Shown: positions 1 to 7,029, counted from the first letter of the stretch. The stretch: 7,854 bases of DNA from an uncultured Mollicutes bacterium (GCA_947313935.1 CAMZNW010000007.1:1-7854), one strand, 5' to 3'. Program-made: numbers and translations. Notes: generated by a model from the sequence alone, not told the origin.

Positions 1-1166
1 CGTTCAAAGCAACATGTAAATATAGGAACAATAGGGCATGTAGATCATGGTAAAACTACATTGACTGCAGCAATTACAAATGTATTAGCTAAAGTAGGTG
101 GATCAGAAGCACAAGCATATGATCAAATCGATGGTGCTCCAGAAGAAAAAGAACGTGGGATTACAATCAATACTGCACATGTTGAGTATGAAACTGAAAC
201 TCGTCATTATGCACATGTAGATTGTCCAGGACATGCTGATTATGTTAAAAATATGATTACAGGTGCTGCACAAATGGATGGGGCAATTTTAGTTGTTGCT
301 GCAACTGATGGACCAATGCCTCAAACTCGTGAACATATTTTATTATCTCGTCAAGTAGGTGTACCACGTATTGTTGTATTTTTAAATAAATGTGATATGG
401 TTGATGATGAAGAGTTAATTGAATTAGTAGAAATGGAAGTAATTGAATTATTATCTGAATATGGATTTGATGGTGATAATACACCAGTAATTAAAGGTTC
501 TGCATTAAAAGCATTAGAAGGTGAAGAAGCTTGGGAAAATAAAATACATGAATTAATGGCAGCTATTGATACATATATCGAAGAACCACAAAGAGATATA
601 GATAAACCATTTATGATGCCAGTTGAAGATGTATTTTCAATTACAGGACGTGGTACTGTTGCAACAGGACGTGTTGAACGTGGACGTTTAGAAGTAAATA
701 AAGAAGTTGAAATTGTTGGAATTAAAGAAGAAACAGCAACAGTTGTAGTTACAGGAATTGAAATGTTTAGAAAATTATTAGATTATGCAGAAGCTGGAGA
801 TAATGTTGGATGTTTATTACGTTGAGTTAGTCGTGAAGATATTGATGTGGTCAAGTATTAGCACAACCAGGTACAATTACTCCTCATACTATTGTTAAAG
901 CACAAGTTTATGTTTTATCAAAAGAAGAAGGAGGACGTCATACACCATTCTTTAATAATTATCGTCCACAGTTTTACTTCCGTACAACTGATGTGACAGG
1001 TTCTATTCAATTACCAGAAGGTGTTGAAATGATTATGCCTGGAGATAATATAGAAATGACTGTAAACTTAATTCATCCAGTTGCAATTGAAATGGGAACT
1101 AAATTCTCAATTCGTGAAGGTGGACGTACAGTAGGTGCAGGTAATATTATTGAAATAATTAAATAG
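1..1166 (+). pseudogene. tuf: Elongation factor Tu, 5' partial, interrupted by a TGA codon and a one-base deletion
   Basis: EF-Tu is the GTPase that delivers aminoacyl-tRNA to the ribosome. The reading frame is already open at base 1 (RSKQHVNIGTIGHVDHGKTT), so about seven N-terminal codons lie outside the window and the TTG at 61 is not the start. The GTPase motifs are intact: GHVDHGKT (bases 34-57), ERGITI, DCPGH, NKCD and GSALK, followed by the domain 2 stretch with GRGTVATGRVERG. After GCLLR the expected glycine codon is TGA (823-825). The frame then continues as VSREDID and one base is missing at about 846/847, where the family has Arg-Gly-Gln. From 849 the protein resumes in another frame (GQVLAQPGTITPH to VGAGNIIEIIK, TAG at 1164-1166). 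Restoring the lost base gives about 395 residues with the missing start, the normal EF-Tu length. The gene is either a broken copy or, more likely if it is the only tuf, carries sequencing or assembly errors. Identity is certain; the cause of the breaks is not. Confidence 0.93.
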
Positions 1167-1170
1167 TTAT

Positions 1171-1199
1171 AAAAAAACTTAGTTTACTAAGTTTTTTTT
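1171..1199 (+). terminator. Rho-independent terminator after tuf
   Basis: The sequence shows A7-CTTAG, a TTTA loop and CTAAG-T8. The core stem is 5 bp and extends to 12 bp with the flanking A/T pairs, and it runs straight into the U tract. It begins 4 bases after the tuf stop codon and separates tuf from the next operon. Confidence 0.85.
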
Positions 1200-1295
1200 A
1201 TTAAATTTAAAGACTATAGAAATATAAATTAATATACTAGAAATAAAGTAGAATAAAATATTTTAAATATTTCAATGTAAAGTTCTTTTATGTAG

Positions 1296-1325
1296 TTAAC
1301 AAATTAGTCTTAAATATGCTATAAT
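1296..1325 (+). promoter_or_regulatory. Promoter of the opine-dehydrogenase-like/nadV operon
   Basis: A TTAACA -35 box (1296-1301, one mismatch to TTGACA) is followed after 18 bases by a perfect TATAAT -10 box (1320-1325), which is preceded by TG one base upstream (extended -10). It lies 37 bases before the ATG at 1363 and downstream of the tuf terminator, so the operon has its own start. The predicted leader is short, about 30 bases, and holds no obvious riboswitch. Confidence 0.72.
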
Positions 1326-1362
1326 AAATGAAGAAAATAAATGAATATTTAGGAGTTGATTA

Positions 1363-2373
1363 ATGAGAGTTTTAGTAATGGGTTTAGGTTCAATTGGACA
1401 TACATATGTTAGTAATGCTAGTAATGATGTAGTGATAGATGTTTTAACATCTAGTAATTTAAAAATAGAGAAAATAACTAATTCAAATGGAAAAAGTCAT
1501 TTAATAAATGAATGTTATTGTTATGAAACAATTGAAAAAATAGATCATGATTATTTAATTATAACACTACCTTTTAGATACAAGGCTAAACGTTTAGAAC
1601 AAATTAAAGATTTAATATCTAAAGATACAACAATTGTAATCGTTCCTGGTAATCAGGGAGCTTTTTATTATATGCCAAAAGAATTACAAAAATCAAATCC
1701 TATTATTTTAACAGAACGAGTACTTCAAATTGCAAGAATTGAAAAAAAATATGAATTAGTACACATTTTTGGAACTAGAAAAGATATGAATGTAGCTGCA
1801 CTTAATGGTGCAAATATTGAAAATTTCATTAATATATATCCAATGTATGGAGATGTTAAAATTCATTTAAATCATTTAGATATTAGTTTAATTTCATCAA
1901 ATGCATCATTACACACATCACGATTGTATGATTTATATCATATTCATAATAATTATGGAAAAGAAGTTTTATTTTATGAAGAGTTTACAGATGTAGCTGC
2001 AAAACTTTTTGTAGATTTAGAATTAGAAGTGTTAGAAATTGTAAAAGCAATTGAATTAAAAAAAGAAATAAAACTTGATGTATATAATATGTTTATTCAT
2101 TTTGGAATTGATGAACCACTTATAGAAAATAGTAAAAAACAAATCAATAATTTCCATGGTTTTCAAGGGATTACATTTTTAGCTAAAGATCAAGACGATT
2201 TGGCAAATAATCGTTATATGGTTGATGATTGTATTTTAGGAATATATTTTTATATACAATTAGCCAAACAATATGGTGTAGAATTAAAGGTATTTCCTAA
2301 AATATATAAATGGGCAACAAATGTTATTCATAAAGATAAAGTATTAGAACTTGATTTATTAAATATCAACTAA
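1363..2373 (+). CDS. NAD/NADP octopine/nopaline dehydrogenase family protein (opine-dehydrogenase-like)
   Basis: This 336-residue protein is probably a cytosolic NAD(P)H-dependent dehydrogenase that reductively joins an amino acid to a 2-oxo acid. The N-terminal Rossmann fold opens with MRVLVMGLGSIG (GxGxxG at residues 7-12). A VPGNQGA stretch at 94-100 matches the glycine-rich turn after the nucleotide-binding strands. The C-terminal helical domain has NASLHTSRLYDLY (180-192), corresponding to the family's N-x-x-x-H segment with His184. Near the end comes NRYMVDDCILGIY, then LAKQYGVELKVFPKIY, matching the family pattern R-x-x-x-x-D followed by 'la..gv..P..d'. By comparison with characterised opine dehydrogenases, His184, Arg284 and Asp289 are the likely catalytic or substrate residues; this mapping is from memory, without an alignment. 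AGGAG at 1351-1355 sits 7 bases before the ATG and decides the start. It is the first gene of an operon with nadV, 8 bases apart. The substrate is unknown; there is no nicotianamine-synthase-like gene nearby to suggest a staphylopine-type metallophore. A ketopantoate-reductase-like role is less likely given the C-terminal domain. Confidence 0.72.
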   Translation: MRVLVMGLGSIGHTYVSNASNDVVIDVLTSSNLKIEKITNSNGKSHLINECYCYETIEKIDHDYLIITLPFRYKAKRLEQIKDLISKDTTIVIVPGNQGAFYYMPKELQKSNPIILTERVLQIARIEKKYELVHIFGTRKDMNVAALNGANIENFINIYPMYGDVKIHLNHLDISLISSNASLHTSRLYDLYHIHNNYGKEVLFYEEFTDVAAKLFVDLELEVLEIVKAIELKKEIKLDVYNMFIHFGIDEPLIENSKKQINNFHGFQGITFLAKDQDDLANNRYMVDDCILGIYFYIQLAKQYGVELKVFPKIYKWATNVIHKDKVLELDLLNIN

Positions 2374-2377
2374 GGAG
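2371..2377 (+). promoter_or_regulatory. Ribosome binding site of nadV overlapping the upstream stop codon
   Basis: TAAGGAG combines the TAA stop (2371-2373) of the dehydrogenase gene with the AAGGAG ribosome site of nadV, 4 bases before ATG 2382. The ribosome ending the first gene sits on the start region of the second, which suggests translational coupling. Confidence 0.7.
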
Positions 2378-2381
2378 AAAG

Positions 2382-3788
2382 ATGCATAATATAATATTAA
2401 TGACTGATAGTTATAAACATAGTCACTATTTACAATATGATGATAATATAACTTATATGCATAGTTATTTAGAAAGTCGTGGGACTGATGGGAGTCATTA
2501 TTGTAGTGCGGATGTGCAATTTTTTGGTTTGCAATATTATTTAAAGAAATATTTATCTACACCAATAAATCAAGAAATGATTGAAGAAGCAAGCGATGTT
2601 TTAAAATTACATAATATTCCTTTTAATCGTGAAGGATGGGAATATATTTTAAAGGAACATAAAGGGTATTTACCATTAATTATTCGTGCTATTGATGAAG
2701 GAAAAGTTATTAAACGGAGAAATGTTTTATTAACTATTGAATCAACTGATAAAAAAGTTTATTGGTTAGTAGGATTTATAGAAACATTACTCTTGAAAAT
2801 TTGGTATCCAACTAGAATTGCAACAGCAGGTTATAATATGAAATTAATGATAAAAAATTTTATGGAATTAACATGTGATAATTTAGATAAGTTACCATTT
2901 ATGTTACATGATTTTGGATATCGTGGTGTATCATCAGAGGAATCTGCGATGATTGGTGGTATGGCTCATTTAGTTAATTTTCAAGGGACAGATAATCTTG
3001 CAGCTATTATTGGTGCGAAAAAATATTATCATTCTCCAATGGCTGGATTTAGTATCCCAGCAAGTGAACATTCAACAATAACTTCTTTTGGAGTTGGAAC
3101 AAAAAATGAAAAACGTGCTTTTGAAAAAATAATTACAACAATGAGTGGTAATTATCCTTTATATGCATGTGTTTCTGATTCTTGGGATTTTAGTACGGCC
3201 CTTGATACTTGGGCTGAATTAAAACCAGAAATAATTAAAAATGATTCTATTTTAGTAATTCGTCCAGATAGTGGTGATGCTAAAAGTAATATTTTATTAG
3301 CATTAAGAAAATTAGAACTTTCTTTTGGATATAAAATAAATAAAAAAGGATATAAGGTATTAAACCATGTTGCATTAATTCAAGGCGATGGTGTGAATTC
3401 TAATCAAATTTATGATATCTTACAAATGATGACAGAACATGGTTATTCAACTGATAATATAACTTTTGGAATGGGTGGTGCTCTTTTACAAGGGAATAAT
3501 TCATCATCATTAAATCGAGATACAGATAAATTTGCAATTAAGTGTTCAGCAATTATGAAAAATGGTATATTAGAAGAAGTATATAAAGATCCAATTACAG
3601 ATCATGGAAAGATGTCTAAAAAAGGTCGTTTAGATTTAATTGAAACTAAAGATGGTTATGAAACAGTTGTATTAGATTTTTCTGAATATTCATTATACGA
3701 ATATCATCCAAAAAGTATATTAAAAACATATTATAAAAATGGTCTAATAAATATTGATGAATCATTGGATAATATAAGGGGTAAATAA
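2382..3788 (+). CDS. nadV: Nicotinamide phosphoribosyltransferase (NAMPT/NadV)
   Basis: This enzyme makes NMN from nicotinamide and PRPP, which allows NAD salvage without deamidation of nicotinamide. At 468 residues it is slightly shorter than the human enzyme (491) and collinear with it from the start (NIILMTDSYKHSHY against NILLATDSYKVTHY), which supports ATG 2382 as the start. Visible family blocks are HDFGYRGVSS (176-185), NFQGTD (to Asp204), PASEHSTIT with the catalytic histidine His230, VSDSWDF, the phosphoribosyl-binding IRPDSGD (Arg294, Asp296), IQGDGV, FGMGGALLQ, KCSAI, KDPITD and SKKGRLDL. Arg181, Asp204, His230, Arg294 and Asp296 correspond to human Arg196, Asp219, His247, Arg311 and Asp313, so the site looks complete. 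NadV is patchy in bacteria and is known from host-associated species, plasmids and phages. No NMN adenylyltransferase or PRPP synthetase gene is in view. It is the second and last gene of its operon and is followed by a strong terminator. Confidence 0.96.
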   Translation: MHNIILMTDSYKHSHYLQYDDNITYMHSYLESRGTDGSHYCSADVQFFGLQYYLKKYLSTPINQEMIEEASDVLKLHNIPFNREGWEYILKEHKGYLPLIIRAIDEGKVIKRRNVLLTIESTDKKVYWLVGFIETLLLKIWYPTRIATAGYNMKLMIKNFMELTCDNLDKLPFMLHDFGYRGVSSEESAMIGGMAHLVNFQGTDNLAAIIGAKKYYHSPMAGFSIPASEHSTITSFGVGTKNEKRAFEKIITTMSGNYPLYACVSDSWDFSTALDTWAELKPEIIKNDSILVIRPDSGDAKSNILLALRKLELSFGYKINKKGYKVLNHVALIQGDGVNSNQIYDILQMMTEHGYSTDNITFGMGGALLQGNNSSSLNRDTDKFAIKCSAIMKNGILEEVYKDPITDHGKMSKKGRLDLIETKDGYETVVLDFSEYSLYEYHPKSILKTYYKNGLINIDESLDNIRGK

Positions 3789-3812
3789 GTTTAAAAAATT
3801 TATTTATTCTTA

Positions 3813-3860
3813 AAAAAGATTAGTGAAGTATCCTGTGGAGAATACTTCACTAATCTTTTT
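3813..3860 (+). terminator. Strong long-stem terminator after nadV
   Basis: GATTAGTGAAGTAT (3818-3831) pairs perfectly with ATACTTCACTAATC (3842-3855) across a 10-base loop. A5 upstream (3813-3817) and T5 downstream (3856-3860) extend the stem to 19 bp. It lies 24 bases after the nadV stop. The symmetric A/T flanks would let it work on either strand, although no gene converges on it here. Confidence 0.85.
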
Positions 3861-3938
3861 ATTAATACATAAACATTATAACATATTAATTTAATTATGG
3901 GTAAAAAAAATTGTTTAATGGATAAAATAATTTAAATA

Positions 3939-3967
3939 TGTACATAAAATTAAAAATTTGATAAAAT
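3939..3967 (+). promoter_or_regulatory. Possible promoter of the acyltransferase-like gene
   Basis: TGTACA (3939-3944, 4 of 6 matches to the -35 consensus) is followed after 17 bases by TAAAAT (3962-3967), with TG one base upstream as an extended -10. It ends 23 bases before ATG 3991. The surroundings are so AT-rich that chance matches are common. The strong terminator just upstream does mean the gene needs its own promoter. Confidence 0.42.
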
Positions 3968-3990
3968 ATTATTATTGAGTAAGGAGAAAA

Positions 3991-4932
3991 ATGGAAGATA
4001 GAAAAAGCATGTTTTATCATCTAAATATATTAACATTAATATCAATGTTAATGATTTATACAGTTCATTTTTTTAATGTATTTAAAGGTGATATAGATAG
4101 TTTTAAATATTTAATGAATTTTTTGAGAGGTTTTTCTTTAGTGGGTGTACTTTTAAGTATTGTATCAACAAGTTACGTATTTTTAGAAATAAAAAAAGAT
4201 ATTAATTATAAGAGTATATTGTTATACTTAATAATTCCGACATTATTTTTAACTGAAAGTAATGTATATTTATTTCATATTCGTCATATAACTTATGATT
4301 TACAACACGGTTTTTCTGGTAGTTGGTACATAAATATGTATTTAGGAGTAATATTATGTTTGCCTTTTATTAGTAAATTAGATAAAAAAATGCCAAAAAT
4401 AACATTAGTAGGAGCATTATGTTTATGGATAGGAGGATTTTATTTATCAATTATTAATACAACTTCAACATTGTTATATCTAGGTTCAAAAGTATTTATT
4501 CCATATTTAGGACTAACATATTTATTATATTATTTTATATTTAAACATAAAAAAATATTTAAGTTTAATACAGAGATTATAATTATGATTATAACAATGG
4601 GTTTAGAAATTGTAGCATATGCAGGATTATTTGATAATAGGTTTTATATAACAAGTTATTTTTCACCAATAACATTATTATATGCAGTATGTTTTACAAA
4701 AGTTATTTTTCAATTACCATATAAAAAATATAATATACGTAAATTATCTCAAACATCATATTTCTTTTATTTTACACATTATTATGTGATTAGAACTTAT
4801 ATTCATTATTTGAATATAGAAAATCATATTATTTTAGGATATATAGTTGGATTATTGATGGCTTATGTATTAGCCTATATTATATATGAATTATATAGTT
4901 TAATTTTAAAAAAAGTATTATTTTTATATTAA
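3991..4932 (+). CDS. Divergent acyltransferase-3-like integral membrane protein
   Basis: This 313-residue, highly hydrophobic protein has about ten likely membrane spans (roughly residues 8-28, 42-64, 75-95, 112-130, 138-157, 168-186, 194-212, 222-240, 253-271 and 279-305). Features shared with the acyltransferase 3 family, which moves acyl groups onto surface sugars or other envelope acceptors, are an N-terminal helix with a histidine (LNILTLISMLMIYTVHFF, His26), GSWYINMYLGVILCLPFI (110-127, like the family's 'WYl..l.glYl..P'), and SYFFYFTHYYVI (256-267, like 'iYl.H..l'). It lacks a clear 'FF.iSG' motif after the second helix and is somewhat short for the family, so the assignment rests on pattern rather than close similarity. 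AAGGAG at 3981-3986, 4 bases before ATG, sets the start. The gene stands alone between the nadV terminator and the deoD promoter. No capsule or cell-wall genes lie beside it to suggest an acceptor, and no clear terminator follows. Confidence 0.62.
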   Translation: MEDRKSMFYHLNILTLISMLMIYTVHFFNVFKGDIDSFKYLMNFLRGFSLVGVLLSIVSTSYVFLEIKKDINYKSILLYLIIPTLFLTESNVYLFHIRHITYDLQHGFSGSWYINMYLGVILCLPFISKLDKKMPKITLVGALCLWIGGFYLSIINTTSTLLYLGSKVFIPYLGLTYLLYYFIFKHKKIFKFNTEIIIMIITMGLEIVAYAGLFDNRFYITSYFSPITLLYAVCFTKVIFQLPYKKYNIRKLSQTSYFFYFTHYYVIRTYIHYLNIENHIILGYIVGLLMAYVLAYIIYELYSLILKKVLFLY

Positions 4933-5004
4933 ACTATATGAATATTTAGTAAAACATGTACTGAAAAGTTAAGGTGGTATTATTAATTAATAGACTTTGA
5001 TATG

Positions 5005-5013
5005 TGGTATAAT
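5005..5013 (+). promoter_or_regulatory. Extended -10 promoter of deoD-deoB
   Basis: TGGTATAAT is a perfect TATAAT (5008-5013) with TG one base upstream. No good -35 box lies at the right distance (4985-4990 reads AATTAA), as is common for extended -10 promoters. It ends 28 bases before ATG 5042. I see no catabolite-repression or nucleoside-repressor operator. Confidence 0.6.
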
Positions 5014-5041
5014 AAATATAAATTAAAAAAGGAGATATATT

Positions 5042-5767
5042 ATGTCAGAAAAATTGATACCAACAGCTCATATTGAATTAGAAGATAGTAGTATGATTGC
5101 AAAAACAGTGATAATGCCTGGTGATCCATTACGTGCTAAATTTATTGCAGATACATTTTTAACTGATGTTACACAAATTAATAGTGTACGTGGTATGTTA
5201 GGATATACTGGTAATTATAATAGTAAAAAAATATCAGTAATGGGTTCTGGAATGGGAATGCCAAGTATTGGAATTTATTCATATGAATTATTTTCATTTT
5301 ATGATGTTGATAATATTATTCGAGTTGGTTCAGCTGGAGCATATACAAAAGATTTAGATTTATATGATATAGTAATAGTATCAGATGCATATTCTGAATC
5401 TACTTTTGGAGAAGTAGTACTAGGTGAAAAATGTTCAAATCTCAAATCAGATGTTTCTTTAAATAAAGCATTAATTAATTCAGCTAATGAATTAAATATT
5501 AAATACAACTTTGATACAATTCATTCATCAGATGTATTTTACAGAAAAAATTATGAAGATTATATTAAAATTAATAAAGAATATGGTTGTACTTGCGTTG
5601 AAATGGAATCTTTTGCTCTATTTGCAAATGCAAAAGTAACTGGAAAAAAAGCTGCATGTATTTTAACTATATCAGATAATTTAGTTACTCATGCCGCGAC
5701 AACTAGTGAAGAACGTCAAAAAGCATTTTTAAATATGATGAAAATAGCTTTAAATGCTAAAATATAA
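5042..5767 (+). CDS. deoD: Purine nucleoside phosphorylase, DeoD type
   Basis: DeoD is a cytosolic enzyme that uses phosphate to split purine (deoxy)nucleosides into free base and (deoxy)ribose-1-phosphate. At 241 residues it has the usual length of the hexameric bacterial family. Matches to E. coli DeoD run from end to end: PTAHI with His10 (E. coli His4), MPGDPLRAKFIA with the phosphate-binding Gly27 and Arg31, NSVRGMLG with Arg50, IRVGSAGA with Arg94, VEMES (186-190, ribose and base contacts), and SDNLVTHAATTSEER, in which Asp212 and Arg225 correspond to the catalytic Asp204 and Arg217. All key residues are present. AAGGAG ends 7 bases before the ATG. A few residues precede the conserved TAHI compared with E. 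coli, a modest N-terminal extension. The gene starts an operon with deoB. The deoC, pdp and cdd genes often found with these two are not in view. Confidence 0.95.
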   Translation: MSEKLIPTAHIELEDSSMIAKTVIMPGDPLRAKFIADTFLTDVTQINSVRGMLGYTGNYNSKKISVMGSGMGMPSIGIYSYELFSFYDVDNIIRVGSAGAYTKDLDLYDIVIVSDAYSESTFGEVVLGEKCSNLKSDVSLNKALINSANELNIKYNFDTIHSSDVFYRKNYEDYIKINKEYGCTCVEMESFALFANAKVTGKKAACILTISDNLVTHAATTSEERQKAFLNMMKIALNAKI

Positions 5768-5771
5768 GGAG
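5765..5771 (+). promoter_or_regulatory. Ribosome binding site of deoB overlapping the deoD stop codon
   Basis: TAAGGAG again merges the upstream TAA stop with AAGGAG, 4 bases before ATG 5776. This is the same arrangement as at 2371-2377 and points to translational coupling of the two enzymes of one pathway. Confidence 0.7.
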
Positions 5772-5775
5772 TAAA

Positions 5776-6957
5776 ATGCCTAAATTCAATCGAATAATTA
5801 CTTTGGTATTAGATTCTGTAGGAGTAGGAGCATTACCAGATTCGCAAAAATATAATGATGATTCAAGTGTTAATACAATAGCTAATATATCTAAAATGGT
5901 AGGGTTAAATGTTCCTAATTTGCAAAATTTAGGACTAGGTAATATAATCCCAATTAGAACTGTTAAAGAAGTTCAAAAACCACTTGCAAATTATGGGAAA
6001 ATGATGTTAGCAGGTGATGGAAAAGATACTTTAACTGGTCATTGGGAAATGATGGGATGTACTTTAACAAAAGGATTTAAACAATTTCTTGAACATGGGT
6101 TTGATGATAAATTAATAGCTGAATTTGAAAGATTAACGGGTCGAGGTGTTCTAGCAAATAAAGAAGCAAGTGGAATGAAGGTTATTGCTGAGTACTATGA
6201 AGAACATATAAAAACTGGTAAATTTATATTATATACTTCTGTAGATTCAACTTTTCAATTAGCAGCTCATGAAGATGTAATTAGTGTTGAAGAGTTGTAT
6301 CAAGCATGTAAAATAGCACGAGAATTAACCAAAGTCCCAGAATACAATGTAGCTCGAATAATTGCCCGACCTTTTATAGGAGATATTGATCATAGAGTTA
6401 GAACTACAAATCGTCATGATTATGCAATAAATCCATTTGAATATACTGTAATGCAAAAATTAATTGATCAAAATTATAAATCAGTTGCAATTGGTAAAAT
6501 TAATGATATTTTTAATGGAGTTGGTGTTTCTAAAACGATAAGTAGTAAAAGTAATATGGATGGTATTGATACTTTAATTAATGAATTAAAACAAGATTAT
6601 AGTGGACAAATTTTTGTTAATTTAGTTGAATTTGATTCTTTATATGGACACCCACGGGATGTAAAAGGTTATAAAAATTGTCTTGAAGAATTTGATGGTC
6701 GTTTAGAAGAAATAATTAATTCTTTAAAAGAAGATGATTTATTGATTATTACAGCTGATCATGGAAATGATCCAACTTATATTGGAAATAATCATACTCG
6801 AGAATATGTACCTTTATTATGTTATGCAAAAAAATTACAAGGAAATAATGAAATAAGTGTATGTAAAACATTTGAAGATTTAGGAGAAACTATTTGTGAA
6901 AACTTTAATTTAAAATCTCCTAAATATGGAAAGTCGTTTTTAGCACAATTGCAATAA
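5776..6957 (+). CDS. deoB: Phosphopentomutase
   Basis: DeoB converts ribose-1-phosphate and deoxyribose-1-phosphate to the 5-phosphates, passing DeoD's product into central metabolism. At 393 residues it has the family's normal length. It is an alkaline-phosphatase-superfamily enzyme, and its binuclear metal ligands are visible: Asp13 (LVLDSVGVGALPD), Asp287 and His292 (VEFDSLYGH), Asp328 and His329 (TADHGND), and His340 (NNHTREYVPLL). Thr85 in GKDTLTGHWE matches the phosphorylated threonine of the Bacillus enzyme. TNRHDYAINPF and KSNMDGIDTL are also conserved. The cap domain departs from typical Bacillota sequences: the usual 'PF.tFPdGFP' stretch reads KGFKQFLEHGFD (99-110), and 'GNKPASGT' reads ANKEASGM. 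All catalytic residues are kept, so I expect activity. The gene follows deoD by 8 bases and is probably co-transcribed and coupled with it. Confidence 0.96.
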   Translation: MPKFNRIITLVLDSVGVGALPDSQKYNDDSSVNTIANISKMVGLNVPNLQNLGLGNIIPIRTVKEVQKPLANYGKMMLAGDGKDTLTGHWEMMGCTLTKGFKQFLEHGFDDKLIAEFERLTGRGVLANKEASGMKVIAEYYEEHIKTGKFILYTSVDSTFQLAAHEDVISVEELYQACKIARELTKVPEYNVARIIARPFIGDIDHRVRTTNRHDYAINPFEYTVMQKLIDQNYKSVAIGKINDIFNGVGVSKTISSKSNMDGIDTLINELKQDYSGQIFVNLVEFDSLYGHPRDVKGYKNCLEEFDGRLEEIINSLKEDDLLIITADHGNDPTYIGNNHTREYVPLLCYAKKLQGNNEISVCKTFEDLGETICENFNLKSPKYGKSFLAQLQ

Positions 6958-6966
6958 GAGAATTAA

Positions 6967-7014
6967 ATTAATACTCAGTAAAATGATATATACTTCATTT
7001 TACTGAGTATTAAT
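6967..7014. repeat. Perfect 20-bp inverted repeat (hairpin) between deoB and the thioredoxin-like gene
   Basis: Bases 6967-6986 are exactly complementary to 6995-7014, with an 8-base loop (TATATACT). The stem starts 9 bases after the deoB stop codon and ends 6 bases before the AGGAG of the next gene. No U tract follows on either strand, so it is not a standard rho-independent terminator. It could be an RNA-stabilising or processing hairpin, a weak terminator, an operator, or a remnant of a small repeat. No obvious promoter lies between it and the next gene. Confidence 0.8.
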
Positions 7015-7029
7015 ATTAAAAGGAGAAAA

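Noticed and set aside
257..484. Minus-strand open frame of 75 codons inside tuf
   Set aside because: It is a shadow of the highly conserved EF-Tu coding sequence, with a composition (many His, Gln, Leu) that reflects reversed codons, and it has no ribosome site.
823..825. TGA read as glycine (or tryptophan) through an alternative genetic code
   Set aside because: The TGA does fall on a glycine position, as in lineages where UGA means glycine. However, none of the other genes in the window has an in-frame TGA, all tryptophans are TGG, and a separate one-base deletion 22 bases later would still break the gene.
820..860. Programmed frameshift or readthrough in tuf
   Set aside because: No slippery heptamer or downstream structure is visible. 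Two separate events would be required, and EF-Tu is not known to be made this way.
1200..1295. Possible small gene or riboswitch between tuf and the dehydrogenase gene
   Set aside because: The stretch is extremely AT-rich, has no open frame with a ribosome site and no stable paired structure, and ends at a good promoter. It appears to be plain spacer.
1363..2373. Staphylopine-type metallophore synthesis gene (cntM-like)
   Set aside because: The protein belongs to the same broad opine dehydrogenase family, but it is shorter, and no nicotianamine-synthase-like, racemase, exporter or ABC importer genes accompany it here.
4969..5000. T-box-like motif (TTAAGGTGGTA) upstream of deoD
   Set aside because: It resembles the T-box core, but the conserved continuation, a specifier stem and a terminator are all absent. 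The deoD promoter lies downstream of it, so it would not be in the deoD transcript from that start. deoD is also not a typical T-box target.
5299..5508. Minus-strand open frame of 69 codons inside deoD
   Set aside because: It lies wholly inside a well-supported gene with no ribosome site or recognisable protein features.
3842..6997. Shared octamer ATACTTCA in the hairpins at 3813-3860 and 6967-7014, suggesting a common repeat family
   Set aside because: Only eight bases match, and they lie in different parts of the two hairpins (arm in one, loop plus arm in the other). This is expected by chance in such AT-rich DNA.
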